A stretch of 64,000 nucleotides of DNA from Rhyacichthys aspro (lineage: Eukaryota; Chordata; Actinopteri; Gobiiformes; Rhyacichthyidae). The notes beneath the pieces are model-generated. The model made no database searches and was not told the origin of the DNA. It saw only the letters and a list, made by a program, of their open reading frames with translations. Position numbers and translations under genes: made by a program. Location of the stretch: assembly GCA_036850595.1 (NCBI GenBank), contig CM072159.1, positions 4,739,978-4,803,977 on the forward strand. Reading direction: 5' to 3'. This document shows, one piece after another, positions 1-13,104 of this stretch. The stretch's first letter is position 1, and each line of letters starts with the position of its first letter.

Positions 1-3000
1 TTGTGATTTCCTGACAGTTGAAGGCTGTTGTACACATTAAAGCACACATTTTACCAGGCATTGCAATACCTTCCATTTATTTTGGTAAAGAAAAATAATT
101 TACATATATACATAAATGTGTAATATTGTATAACTTAACTAAGTTTTGCTTTGGTTTCTGTCATTATTGACTGTACAATACAATGAAAAGTTGATCTGTT
201 TGAGTGCTACTGTGGAATAACACAATCCCTTTATAAAGTTTTTCTTGAACTTAATTTGAAAAGTTGTGTGCCGTAGAAGGCCAGTAATTATCTGTACCAT
301 TAGCTTCAGTGAGAAAGCTCTGTAAACTGTTATAACAGAACAAAAACAAGAACTCAATGACCCGCTGGTGCCTGAAGTACATCGTCAAAAGCCTTTCAAT
401 AACTATGGCATGCATTTTACTTTTTATTTCTCACTTCTAAAAAATCTTTTTGGGACCTTGGTTTACTACCCTCTGCTGCAGAGTGTGGACAAAGGCAAAT
501 AAACCGATTGTGGAAAGAGAAATAGGTGTTGTTGAGAGGCTGGTCCTAAAATGGATTTGGTTCACTGACTCTTATCTAACACATCTCTCTTTTAGATTTT
601 TTATTGTGTTGAATTCAGGTAAAATGGTCAGATAGAAGATATGGTATTTGCAAAAAACTACCCCACAAAGCAATGGTTTGGTTAATCATTCTGTGCAGTT
701 ATATGAGAGAAGAAAAAATTAAAATATGACCGAGGTTTGACAATAATAGGATTTTTAGCAAGAAAACAGTAATGTGAATTGTGTTTCCCACAATGGATAA
801 TGTAAGTCATACAACTTAGTCAAGCTAAGGTCACACTAAGAGCTTTGAGCATGCTCCACAGACCCAAAGAGTAGAGTCAGGTACCGGCACAACACAACAC
901 ACACACACACACAAAGGTACATTTAAAAAATTGTAAAGACCGATACACAATTTTACACCAGCAAAGATACACTTTAAATCATTCAGCTGCTGGATAACTT
1001 TTCTGTTGTTTTTACCTCTTACATTAAAAGTTTCAAAGGGAAAAAGTGTAGTCTACTTTAGATTAGAATGCATGACGTGCCTAATGCATATTGCATTTTT
1101 CCAGCTTTGTTGTGTGCTTCAAACTTACAAACGTGTTTTTTGTTTTGTTTTTTTGTTTATTATTATTGGCCTTTATTGATAGTTGATAGTAGCTAGACAG
1201 GAAGCAGGGTGAAGGAGTGGGGAATGACCTGACTGAGACACAAACTCTTGTTATTCATAAAAAATATCAATGATTGAGTTGTAAAGAAGTCTAGTTTATT
1301 AGTGCTAAACTCTACAGACAAGTCAAGTTTTGTTGGTTTGTTTTCTCATTTTTGAACAGTTTGCTAAACTTGGACAATGACAGAAGCCCAGTGAGACAGC
1401 TTAATCAAACTATAAGATGACTTATACAGAAATGCACATAAAAGGGTAATGATCACAACGCCTTAGCGGAAAAAAATGTATTGGCCTCAGGCAATGCCGT
1501 TGTTTTTGTCTCAAGTGCAAGGTTCTTCTCAAGTGCAATCCAGAAAATCACGGTGCTTTCAGAAAACTACTGACCTGTCCTGGTGTGCTCCTTCCATGCA
1601 AGACACTGTGGCTCTCCTCCAGTCCCTCATGACCTGTATCAGGCAGTTAGGGGAAGCAGGGAAATCTCCTCAGGCCATTTTGTGGATGTTTTTTGCTGCT
1701 AGTTGAAGTTTTCCATTAAATACCAGAGCCATTTTGGAGGTGTTCAGTGAGCAGCATTGTGCCGGCTGACTGGGAGCCTGTCCCATCGCGGCGGCTGGAA
1801 GTGTCAGCTGCAGCACACAAGAGAGCCCTAATGGCAAAGCCTTAAAGCGGCTGAGTTTTACAGTAAGCATTTTGACAGATATAAGCTCCTAATCACATAT
1901 ACCTACTGCGTTTCTGACAAATAAGCTGCATGCACAACTCCCATTGCTTTGAGAAATACTGTTGAATGTGTTCTTAAATAAGAAAAATGTTCTGTATGCA
2001 AGCTGAAAATGTGAGTGCAATAGACTCTTCAGCTGAAAGCAATTGTAGTCACTCTGCTTTTAAAATGTGCTCCATTTTACAGCACCCAATATATTTGCGT
2101 TTCAGTGTTGTGCAAAATGGATTAATTTTCCTGTCGAAGAAAGAAAACTGTTAAATAGTCAAGCAATCCCAAGCCATTTGTGTTTACCAAGAATTTATTT
2201 TTCTGCAAGCTGCAATCTCTGCATAATCATCTTATTGTTATGATTCTCTTTGTGTTGTCCTTGAGTAGTGGAAGTTACATAAACTTATATTTAAAATAAA
2301 TCCAAACTTTGTCTGTTTGCAGTGTAAAAATTAAATACAAATGAAACCCCATATCAGGTACAACATTTCCTATATAAAGCTCTGTGGTCTCATCTGTCAC
2401 TGGCACAATTTGCATTTCATAAATCCTTCTCTAATGTGTGGCAGTTCATTTTCGCTTGCAGGCACATTTATCATAAAGACAAACATGCTTTAAGTCTAAT
2501 GACCAAAAAGTGCATTTTGTGAGAAGGCCTCAAACTTAAGGCCTTAGAATAAAAAATAAATGCAACAGCAGTGATGGATGAGGTTGGTATATCCAGTCAT
2601 TCATGTGGGATTTCACTTTGGAGAAACACTTCGAGGAGCCCACTCCCACAATCCCATCCAGCTGCACATCATCTTTCTCCCACTGAAATAAGTGACAATA
2701 GCCGAGTATGTGAAGAGAGAGCGTACAAATGAGCACTGCAGGACTAACTGGTGTTAACTGTGATGTATAATGTGCCATCTGTGAATTTAATTAGCAGATG
2801 GCTTATGGCGTGGTATATGTTGAACCTTCCTATGAAGCATTCACCCAAACGTGCCCATTAACAGACAAGAGCTGATATAAAAGACAAATGTTTGCTTCTG
2901 TCAGGCTCCGTGAACTGTAACACAAAGCTATTCCGTCTCTCACCAGTCAAATGCAAAGACGCGCCATTACGAACGCATAAGGTCACAGCTGGAGTCATTA

Positions 3001-4584
3001 CTGTCACTGTGGTAACGCTCATGGAGACGACATGTTGCAGCCGACTGGAGACGACGAGAACAGAAGGATGTAAAGAAAATGTGATGAGACAAAATGTCAG
3101 CAAAATCGAATGAGGGATCAGTATGTATGCCACACATCAAAAAAGAACTGCTTGGATATAAATAGAGCATACCGGGCATATTAGCATTAAACGCTACAAA
3201 CAAGTCAGGTTTAACGTTAACGTTTTTGTTTTTTTTACAGTCTTAATGCTGTTAAATACAAGGTCACATGAATGCAACGTTAGTCTGAGTGGAGCGCTGA
3301 GATGCAGTACTTTATTTATCTTTCTGTAGAATAGTTTTCACTATATCTCATCAAAATTAATCTAAAGCATTCTTTTTATTTATTTTATTTTAGTCTGTCC
3401 TTTTACATTAGCCTAAATAAGCCATAATGCCAAAGTTACTCTACCATCACCGGTGCATTCTCTCTAACAATGCCTTTGAGCTGACACTGGGCTTTGAATT
3501 GTTCTGGCTCAGGCCTGGTGTCCACAGAGAAACAAGTCCCTCCAGTTCAGGTGAAAGAGGAGAATTAAGACGGACCAGTCCATCGCAAAGATACTTCTGC
3601 CAATCTGACATCTGTCAATCAATCAGTCACTGTGGGTCTCAGGTACATGCCCCCCACCCCCCACCCACACACACACACTTTTACAAGACTTTTTAAATTT
3701 TGTCTGTGGGTGGAGTTAAGATCTGACCAGGGGTTGAGTTACCCTTTAACCTGCTGAAGACACTGCCCACACTTGCTGCTAGTGCTAGGGTTGCCAGGTC
3801 CAAGAAAAATTTCCAGCCTAATGACAACTGAAAACCCACCCAAATGGAATGAAAACTAGCTCATTTTTTTCCAGTGACTCCACACATGCATACACACCGA
3901 TCAACGACTTCATTACCATGAGATCATGTGGGCGTAACTCACTGGACGTAACTGTTGTTACTTCAAAGGCACAAAGGGCTGCAGGCGGCGGTTGCCAAGT
4001 CTTCATTCTCAGGATCTACACATACTAAGAAACTTTTTTTTTTGCGGCTCAGATCATCAGTCAAAGAGGTGATGAGTTGAGGGCAAGGGACTGAGAGAGA
4101 CCCAGGCCTGGTTGTTCCCCAGTGACAGGAATTTTAAGATCTGAGGCCTGACCTGTCAGGAAGAACTGCAAAACAGTGGCCACCCTGTCTTATCCTTACG
4201 ACAAGGAGCAGCCGGTTGAAATATTTGTTCACTTCAACCAGTCTGACTTTAGGGTTAACATAACTGTGCTCAGAACATTTCAGTTGGAAAAAGGTGTTGA
4301 GGTGGTTTGCTGCCATGAATTACACAAGGATGCCAATTTGTTGTAAGGGTCACTATAGTGGACAGTGGGGGAAAGCCAACAGGCATAATTTGTGATTGAC
4401 ATTTTACAAACTCATGAAAAAAAAAATAAATAATAATTTCTTCATGGTAATTTCAAGGGGGGTAAAAAATATAAATATGTTGTTTATAATGAAAGTCTAT
4501 GGTACAAATCTTCCCAAAGTAACTTTTTTGTTCTTCTGTTGCACACAATGATGGACATTTGATTTCTTTTTTTTTTGTTGCTTT
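1..4584. other. intergenic, no gene recognised
   Basis: AT-rich sequence with only short open frames that lack splice context, codon bias or a recognisable domain. It contains a short CA run near 895-913. A stretch near 1150-1235 (T-rich start, then text like 'ggggaatgacctg') resembles a common dispersed teleost repeat. A GC-richer island lies near 1740-1870. Nothing else can be supported. Confidence 0.6.
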
Positions 4585-5466
4585 GGTCGAGCGCTGTGAT
4601 GTTCGCAATACTCTGCAGTTGCTTGTCTTTGTACGCTGTATAACTAAAGAAATGTTAGATTACGAGGATGTGGCAGGGGTGCAACTGATAAAGGAAATGA
4701 CAAATTGGAGTGACTTGATTAAAGAGGTAAATTAATGCTTAGAAAGCTGGGACTTAAATGGTAGAAGTTGGTGCGAGTTACGACAGATGGCTGCCCAAAT
4801 CTAACAGGAAAAAATATTGGACCCTTAATGCGGATAAAAGATAAAGGCACAGGAATTAACCCAGAACTGAAACTGGTGGTTTTGCAATGTATTATACATC
4901 AGGAGGTGCTGTGTAAGTCTGTACTTAAAATTGGTTATGTTGTGGATTGTGAAATCTACTAACTAACTGGCATTTTCTGTTTATGTGACTGAATGATCTA
5001 AAGACCAAACTTTAGAACAATGGTCTCTTTGTACAAAAATTTACAGCATGGTGAAGGCTTTTTTTTTTTTTACCGCTTTCAAGCCAATAGGAGGACAACA
5101 CACTCACTGAGAAGCGTTATAGATATTAGATACACAACTCCACGAATACTACATGTCGAGTGAGGCAATTTGCAGAGCTATCAAAACTAAATGCACATGG
5201 GTTCTTCACCCTTTTCTTGCAGTGTGGATGGTGCACCAAGTGATGTTCCGTTTGAACTAGTCGACTATTTTTTTAATTTTAAGTCATTTTCACTCCCAGA
5301 TTTTTATGCAGAGGAAGAGGAAAATTTTCCACATATGAAGAGGCGGCATGTTCAGAAGATGTTGGATCTTTTTGGTTCTACCTACATTTGTGACCAAACT
5401 TTCTCAGTGGTAAAGTTTAACAAATCCAAAAACAGATCCTCACTTATCAGTCGTCCTTTGTCCTGA
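4585..5466 (+). pseudogene. hAT-family transposase remnant (GTF2IRD2/Charlie-like)
   Basis: This is a decayed DNA-transposon gene. One frame (about 4590-4730) reads like the hAT motif that follows the first catalytic Asp, with 'LQLLVFVR'. A second piece (4768-4962) contains 'VTTDGCPNLTGKN', then 'CIIHQEVLCKSVLK', which matches the catalytic-core text of hAT transposases and of GTF2IRD2-type domesticated copies. A third piece (5191-5466) has 'NFPHMKRRHVQKMLDLFGST' followed by 'TFSVVKFNKSK', the C-terminal hAT dimerisation region. The pieces are separated by stops and frame changes, and the middle of the protein is missing. No terminal repeats were found. Family assignment is from remembered motifs. 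It is clearly not a working transposase. Confidence 0.8.
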
Positions 5467-7448
5467 ATGTTCCAATTTTCTATGTCTTGTCTGTTACCAT
5501 GGCAATGGCAATATTAACCAATTGAAAAAGATCAATAGATCAATCCTCTGGTCTGTAGCTCAATAATGATTGGTTCTTAAGTGCAAAGCTCTTGCTAAGC
5601 GGTCCTTCTCCAGCGTTCACAGTTCGACCTGTCATCAGCCAAAAAGAAAGACTTTGTAAGTGTGAATGTTCCATCAAACCTGCAACAATAATAACAAAAG
5701 GTTAAAATCAGTGCAATTTAACTGGCGTTGTACATTTTTTTTCATTTGTTAATGTACTGATTTGCAGAAAAATTAGAGTGTAGTGATTTTTTGGTTTGAG
5801 AATGTGGTCACCCTTGCCATGTGGTCTGGTTTTGATTTCCTTGTGTGGCATGTATATTAGCGTTTATACATAAACTGTAGCTTTTACATATTATCTCTGT
5901 TCATATCTTTCTTACAGCTCACTATACTCCCAGTCGGCTCTTATTACTGACTTAGGTCGCTAATAAAAGCTAGCACCTATTGTCTTTTTGCTCTGTATTT
6001 TCTTCTGTTCCACAGGGGCACAGGTAGAGAGGGTGTTACTGGAGCATGCTACCACAAATTTACTGAAAACTGTGCGTAAATGGGCTCAGTGCTTTTTCTA
6101 CAGATTATTTTTATTACTATAGTTCAGTGTACAGATGTGGCGCTTTCCTGCCAGCGGTCCCATGTGAATTTGCAGCAGTGTAGTGTGCACTTGGAGTCCA
6201 TTATTGTGCGCTTTAGCTGGTTGACTGCAAGACAAATGGTTGAAAATAATTCTGTTTACCCCCTTGCTTCCATAAAGTATTGCTGCTGTTCCATCCATGT
6301 TTACTTAAATGTTTATCACAGTCAAAGCAGCCCACTCATGCATGAAAGCAGCGATCATATTGTGTCCCAAGGTACACTTCCTCTACATGTGTGGGTGTTC
6401 AGCTGCCTCTCAGAAAGGAAGCAGAAAGTAATGATTTGCTTTAGCTGCATGGTTTGTAACATATGTTGGGTTCATCACGACTAGTACATCAAAACACTCT
6501 CCTGTCATTGCAGAGAATGTGGAGTGATTGTGGCGATAAGACGACAATAACAAGGCCTGCAGGATGTTTCATTGCATATTTAAATGTAGCTCAATCTTAA
6601 AAGCGCCCGTGCTGCATTAACAAGTGACTGACATTGATGATATTTGAAGTGTTTTTCCGTTCGACTTGTTAAATGTTGCTTTCAAAACAAACAGATGGAT
6701 CAAGCGAGGGTAAGCGAACGGCACATTATTAGTATCTATCTACAGATTTATGAGCGCCTAATGGGAGTGCACGAACTCCCAAAACAAACAGATTGGAGTG
6801 ACAGTTACGAAACCTGTCTCCAGCAAATGTGTCAATGTCGGGAAAAGAGCAGGAAGACAACATGGCGCCTGGGTCGTGTCAATTCACATGATAATGATAA
6901 ACAAACAAAAATGTCAGGGTGTCGGCGTTCGTTCATCAAAATGTGCAAGCGAAGAGGGGCTGTCAGGCTTTTCCCCTGTCCGTCTGATAAATTATTTAAT
7001 TTCTGAATAATAAGCAGGTTTTTGTGCACAGGAATGTCAGTATCATGAAATGAATAAAAAACAACTCAATGGGGAAAACAGACAGAATAAAAGTTGTATA
7101 AAAGTAATATATTATTTATTGTTTTTCTGTCATGTTCAGATTGGAATCAGTAAAGTGTGACAGGTTCACCCCACTTCAACTTTTGGCTGGTCTTCAGTCA
7201 CATCATGTAGAATGCCTTCTTAAATAGTTTTCTGTGAACAGTTTTAAACCTGTAGTGACTTTTTGTTTGATTCAAATGAAGAACACTTGATTATGCTTAA
7301 TCATCAAGAAATATAACAGACATTTATTGTCAGCCTGTAGCAAGCTTTAGTCAAATACATGCTCACTTAAAGGGGGATTTACAGCTATTCAATTAAGGGA
7401 TGCCCCCTTTGGCTGGTTGGTCTATATGGATGGTCAACATTGACTCAA
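5467..7448. other. intergenic, no gene recognised
   Basis: This stretch includes open frames of 134 codons (6080-6484) and 120 codons (6644-7006) with no recognisable domain. The 6640-7000 stretch is less AT-rich than its surroundings and has no obvious repeat. It could be an unrecognised conserved non-coding element or old repeat. Confidence 0.45.
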
Positions 7449-7449
7449 T

Positions 7450-8158
7450 AGCCATGTTTCCACCATGGGTATGGTACAGGTCAGGTCAGTATGGGATGGT
7501 TTGGCACGGGTAACCCCTGAATGGGCACGGGGTTCTATTTTGTTGGGTCCTGAAGAGCAATGCCTGTTACGTAAGTAATGACGTCATCAGAGTGGTCATG
7601 TCTCTTTTTGAGATATAAAACGTATTCTGAAGCAGACTTTTTGTAACTTGGATGCATTGTTTATTAATAATAAAGAAAGAATGAATCCTGGTGTGTGGCA
7701 GTGAGAGGCTGGAGGTACAGCTGTTGCAATAAACATTAGACTGTTTCCAGTTTATTCACAGCTTTCTTACAATTAAATTCATAGATCTGCACTAATTTCA
7801 GGGACTTTCTTGTGCTTAATGTAGTTTAGACAGTAATACAATGTTTTAATTCATGAGCGAGACCCATGTGACACTGACTCTTTTTAAAAACTGGAAACAG
7901 CTGTTACTAAAGCTTTGTCTTTGGGAAAAAGTACAACATTCATCATGTTTCTCATTTTCACCCGAGTGAGGAGTCTCCAATCCCTCCTCCTGCCAAAGCC
8001 AACCACAAAGCCAGACTTGGTTGGGGCCCCTAGCCAAAGTGTCCCCACATAGGTATGGTACAATACGATTTTTGAGGACACTTCAGACCCCTTTTGTAAT
8101 AGAAACACGCCAGAACCAATCCGAACCCACACCGTACTGTCCCAGTGGAAACACGGCT
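7450..8158. mobile_element. non-autonomous DNA transposon with 'AGCC(A/G)TGTTTCCAC' ends
   Basis: About 709 bp bounded by imperfect inverted ends. The left end begins AGCCATGTTTCCACC and the right end, read inward on the minus strand, begins AGCCGTGTTTCCACT. Both ends continue into related text ('GGTATGGTAC' and 'GACAGTACGG'). The interior has no transposase. No clear target-site duplication could be matched, so the superfamily is open; a hAT-derived MITE is most likely. A shorter relative lies at about 21,674-21,812. Confidence 0.65.
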
Positions 8159-8159
8159 A

Positions 8160-10817
8160 AGTGGCTTAATATGTTTCTGCATTGGCTACAACTGCTAGCA
8201 ACAAGAAACATTATTCAGTGCCCTGAAGAGTTTAATTACCTCTGGGCAATAACAATGCACCATGTTGCATTTTCCATTTTGGCACTATTGAGATTTTCAT
8301 TTGATTTTGCTTGTATTGTAAATACATTTTTATTGGAAAATGTATCAGAGCAACCAGCATCAGTTGATAACACACATACAAATGCTAAGGTGTCATAGCC
8401 CTGTTTCAATCCAAAATATTTTTTGACACAGTGAAAATAACATAAAACCCTGGACAGACCGAACCCAAAAAGTCAAACATGGATAATAACCCCCGCAGAG
8501 ATTTTAAAAGAGACAGAAAATGGAAAAAAAATCTATAACTTTTCTTCAGCCCAGCACATCACTCCAAGATTTATGCACATTACAGTGTTTCTGATTTGCA
8601 TTGCAAAGATACCAGAGCCAAACTGACAGATACTGAAAAGAAGAGAGACAACAACCAAGCGATATACAGATATAAAAAGAGAAAATAGCATGTATTCACG
8701 TTGCTGATTGCCCACACTGATTATGAGCACTGTTTTTTGGATCACTCTTGTCACTGCTTTTAGCCTCCAGCTTCATGCTGAGCTGATGAAGGCTGTAGTC
8801 AGCGACCAGCAGAGAGAAAACCAGACGTGTCACAGTGATGGACAGAAGCCTGCCGTCAGTCTGAAAGAAGGGTTATTAGCAGCATCAGAAGCTCTGGAAA
8901 CAGCAGTGAATGGAAACATGTTATTTGTGTACATCTGATGTTTTGGTGTAAAACTGTTCAAACAGCTTTTATGGGACACATCTAGATACTGTAAATAGTT
9001 TGAACTGTTAATAAAGATGGCAGGCAAGTAATGCAACCTGTGTGCCCTCTTGCCTTCATCAGCAGATCGCTGTAAGATTTATTTTTCATAAAAGATTTTG
9101 ATATTTTAAAGATTACAGCATTCATTTATGTATTAGCATGCAAGTTTAGAGCATCCGAGAATAATCACATAAAAAACATTTCAAGACCAGTAGTACTATA
9201 ACACCTGTAGAATGCTATAGCAATCTATTGCGACCAATTATAAAGATGTTCTACCCACGCAGTCCTATTCAAAGGCTGAAAGAACCAAGTTAGTACAGTG
9301 CTTATTCATATAATGTTGCATAGGGGCCACTTAGAAAAAGGCAAGGCTATAGAAAGAGCATACCAAAACCCTTTAGACTTTGAAAACATGTTTTTTCCAG
9401 AGAGGATAAGATGAGAGTTACATTGGTTCAGCTGTTTCATCATTATGTGAAGGAGAGATCTCTTTCTCTGGGGGGGGCATCAAGGACAGGAGAAGGCAGT
9501 TAATGTTATTAACCAGAGATACTAAAGTCTTAATGCACTTGCACTTTGTGTATATACGTGGAAGGGACATATGTGTTTCTGGGATTTCTGTAACGCTATT
9601 TGAAGCTATCTGACCTTACAACTAAAATAGTCAAAGACACTTGAAGCAAAAGGACTATGAACTACTCAAATGAAATGACCACAAAGTATAAAAATGAATG
9701 CTTCTTTTACATAAACACAAAAATGCAGGCTTATGTACTTCATTGTCATAGACTGTATAAAATCACTTAATGCTGCATCATTAACCCTGATGATATAGCT
9801 ATCAAGTCTCTTTGTCTGTGGTGTATGGTTTGAAATCATCCTGATTAATGATTTCAACAAAGAACATGCTGGAACAACAGGACAAAAGCTGACAGGGCTG
9901 ACCTTTGAATTGACAAGAGGAAAGGATTTCTTAGAGTCAGCTGATTGTGTTACATCTTCAGTGGGTCCCAAATAATGGAGAAGTAGTCTAACAAACAAAT
10001 CCGAGCAACCCTTCAGAGTATTAATTCTTTTAGTGCTCTGGGCAAACAACACTAAACAAATTGTCTGAGCTGTTTTCATTTATGGACACTTTTCTGTCTC
10101 AAATTCTCTTGTGTTTTTCTTTTTCAGCCTGTATTTCCTCATCCTCTCTTCCTCCTTCACTTATCGGACATTTTGTACATTCTGTATTCTTTGTGTCTCC
10201 CTTCTCAGCACCCACTCTGAATCCTCAGCAGCACACCCACCAACAAACAGCCCTCTTGACAAAATGACTAGATAATGAGCCTGAGTTTGAGGCGAGGACA
10301 GTGTGTCACCCGTTACTTCCTGTCTACTCAGCATTTGGGATTATGTTAATTACTCTGCTGCTGCTACGTCCGACAAAAATCCTCCACCCATTTAATTTAG
10401 GACACATGCAAAAGTAAACAGTTTGAAGCAAAAATGCTGAAATAAGGTGTGAAATTCTGCCAAGGAATGCATCAACTGGGATAAACTAAGGGACAAAGTG
10501 TATTTGTTGGAATTGTCATCAGGTCCGTATAAAGTTAACAGCAGGGACACTAGAAAATAACGGAGCAATATATTTTAATGCCAGCTATATAGCTTAGTAT
10601 CGCTTACTGTAAGATGTAAGACAGATTTTAAGATGTTATGTTCTAGCAGTTCAATTTTCATATATTTTTTTCCCTCTTTTTCTCTTTCTTCCCTCTCCCC
10701 AGACTCCTCCAGCCTGCTCTCTCCCTTCTTTTGTGAGTGAGAGTGTCTTTATGTTGCCCAGGTATTCGTAAGTCGAACTTCACGCTGACGCCCTCAATGG
10801 ACATCAGCTGCAGTTGA
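8160..10817. other. intergenic, no gene recognised
   Basis: Non-coding, moderately AT-rich sequence. A 137-codon open frame on the minus strand (9666-10079) has no recognisable domain and no splice context. I see no repeats with clear ends in this interval. Confidence 0.5.
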
Positions 10818-10891
10818 GGCCTGGGTCTCCTAGGCGTATGATTCTCACTTCTGTTGCGAGAGGTCCAGGGGTCACATCCCGGACAAGCTCC
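10818..10891 (+). pseudogene. tRNA-Pro-like pseudogene or tRNA-derived SINE head
   Basis: The text matches eukaryotic tRNA-Pro through the D arm ('CTAGGCGTATGATTCTC'), the anticodon stem ('GCGAGAGGTCC') and the acceptor/T arm ('ATCCCGGACAAGC'). The anticodon loop (10849-10855) reads TTCTGTT, which puts CTG (a Gln anticodon) where tRNA-Pro has NGG. The T-arm B box is altered (GGGGTCACATC), the anticodon stem has one mismatch, and the 5' acceptor arm carries an extra base. These changes point to a dead copy. It could equally be the head of a tRNA-derived SINE. Confidence 0.7.
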
Positions 10892-10988
10892 TATTTGTCA
10901 CAGACTGGCACAATGTTCAGAAAAAAGAGGGAGACCACACATGGGTTAAAAGGTCAAAACAAAATGTATTCACTAAATACTTAAGAGC

Positions 10989-11398
10989 TTAAAGCAGCAC
11001 TGCGAAACTTTTAGCCCCAAAATATATATTCTCACTCTCCTTTTGATAGTTCTTTGACATGAGATCAGTAGAATCATCTATAACTCACTGACACAGTACC
11101 CTCAGCTGGACAGAAACCTCCGTTATAACTTTCCTACAGTCGGGGCAGTGGATTATGGTAAGAGATTACATGAGTGAGACGCTTTACCAAACTATACATA
11201 TAATAAAGAAAATAGGTCAATACACTGGACCATAGCAGAGTTATATTTGTACAAAATACACTAAAATGACCCTACCGTTTCAGAAGAAATGTTGTTTCTT
11301 TCAAACTTTCCGTATTAAAAGTATGTACTTGTAAATAAAGTTGCACAGAAAGGGTTCTGAGCCCTCTGCTGGCTAAAACTTCCACAGGGCAGCTTTAA
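10989..11398. mobile_element. MITE flanked by TTAA, 410 bp with TTAAs
   Basis: Inverted ends of 24 bp match at 19 positions: AGCAGCACTGCGAAACTTTT on the left and AGCTGCCCTGTGGAAGTTTT on the right read inward, both followed by AGCC. TTAA lies directly outside both ends (10989-10992 and 11395-11398). TTAA duplication is typical of piggyBac-type insertion, although the terminal bases are not classic piggyBac. A PIF/Harbinger-type TTA/TAA target is the alternative. There is no coding capacity. Confidence 0.75.
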
Positions 11399-11597
11399 CA
11401 TTTAAGTCAATGGTGTAAGCAAATGCATTTGTGTAAATGTCAAGACAAACAAAAGGACAAAACAAAACTGAGAGAGGCGTGGTCAGGAAGAGATCCTCCA
11501 GTTCCTTGTCTTTATTGGCTGAAAGGAGAGGAGAGGCAGCAGCAACAGAATAGAACTACAATATGTAGATCCTACAGGAGTTGTAACAGTCTACAAA

Positions 11598-11790
11598 TAT
11601 CTCATTGGTTAGTCCTGCACCACACCACAAAGTCCTGAATCAGCCACATGTACTCCCCCTGCAGTCCTTTCCTGATACACACCACAATGGCCGTGTCACC
11701 TGAGAACTTCTGCATGTGACACACACTAATAAACCTGAACTGGGCCACCCTTTTCCGAGTGAGAACTATATCCTTTGACTTGGAGGTGCT
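11598..11790 (-). pseudogene. LINE reverse-transcriptase fragment
   Basis: On the minus strand the frame reads 'HMQKFSGDTAIVVCI', then 'GEYMWLIQDFVVWCRTNQ'. This corresponds to the catalytic FxDD block and the following helix of the Rex1/CR1/L2-like reverse transcriptases common in fish. The first catalytic Asp of the DD pair is Gly here (SGD), and a stop follows WCRTNQ. It is therefore a short, dead fragment. Clade assignment is tentative. Confidence 0.7.
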
Positions 11791-11799
11791 CATAGTGGC

Positions 11800-13102
11800 C
11801 TTTTTTGAATGTGATCAAAGAAGCCATGTTACTTGGAGCCATCCCTCATCAGAATCCCTGTGATGTTGCAGTGATTGTGTTTTTTGTTGTTTGCTGTTTG
11901 TACATCTGGCTGTGTGTCAACAGATGCTCTTTCATGTGGGGCACTAATGAACTGTTCTCTCCTTTCTATTTCACAGAAGCATTATTTTTGACCTATCATT
12001 TGCAGTTTGGTTTTTACCTACCGACTATTTCTCCCTGTCACATTTCCCCAAATCTTGATGTTTTTTTAACTGTCAGTATGTCATTCATTTCACTGACAAA
12101 GAAGACATTTTCACACTTAGCCACTGCTAGTCAGTGTTGTGCTTCAATGGAAATGTTCTATCTTGAAAGTTTTAGAGCCAGAGAAGGAAAAATTGCAGTT
12201 GTGTCTCGTGGGGACCCAAGTTGTTTTCCTCTTTCCTTCAATCTTGATATTTTATTTTAACATTTATGTGTCCAAATAAACAATGTACTGCTAACTCTGC
12301 CAATCATGCACCGGCTATTTTCCAGCACAATCTTACTCTGATGAATAGTTTGACCCTGTGTGACATTTCACATGAGTCACAGAAACTGATGGATATTAAG
12401 CTCACAGAGATTCACAGAAGTTTACTTATATAGGCCTTTTTCATCATAATTGCACCACCCAACCTCTCACAAGTATGAGACTTTAACACTTTTATGAACA
12501 TCCCCAAAGTGTTATATCCTAATACAAAGTCTGACAAACAATGAGCTTTGATAAGGCCATCCTGGATCACAGTGAGAATAAAATAATGGACCATGGGATC
12601 AAGGGCTTGCTCCAAAAACAGACTTCAATTAAATACCACAATGAATAAATAAAATGTTCTTATGTAGTTCTAGTGAGTATCTAAGTGAGATGAGAAGACA
12701 CTTTACAAAACTCACTGGAAGGGCTAGCTTAGCAAATTGAAAAGAGGTTGGGAATCTGGGTAATGTTTCAGAGCGATGCTTATGGGGAGCATGAACCATT
12801 GTGGAATGGGCAATTAAGAGAGATTTGTGTCTGGATTAAGCACCAAATTTGCTCTAAATCACCTCAAACAAGTAGCAACAAGCCACCTCAATTTTTACTG
12901 GAGGATACTCCTGATATTTTAACATCTCACTTCAAGTTGTTAAGGGCTGGCAGGGTCTGTAGTGATGCAATGTTTAACCCAAAGTGGGAGGTAAAGTATT
13001 TAGGTGGCATGCACATAAAGCACATAAAAACATTGTAGAAGCAATGTTCAGTGCATCATGTAACTGTTATCATGTGCCTCGTTGCCCATGTATTTTTTGT
13101 AT
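11800..13102. other. intergenic, no gene recognised
   Basis: A 151-codon open frame on the plus strand (11805-12260) is hydrophobic at the start but matches no family I know. It has no splice or promoter context. It is probably chance, or flank of the neighbouring LINE fragment. Confidence 0.45.
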
Positions 13103-13104
13103 TA

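Noticed and set aside
11805..12260. 151-codon plus-strand frame
   Set aside because: Hydrophobic, Phe-rich composition expected from T-rich DNA; no family match.
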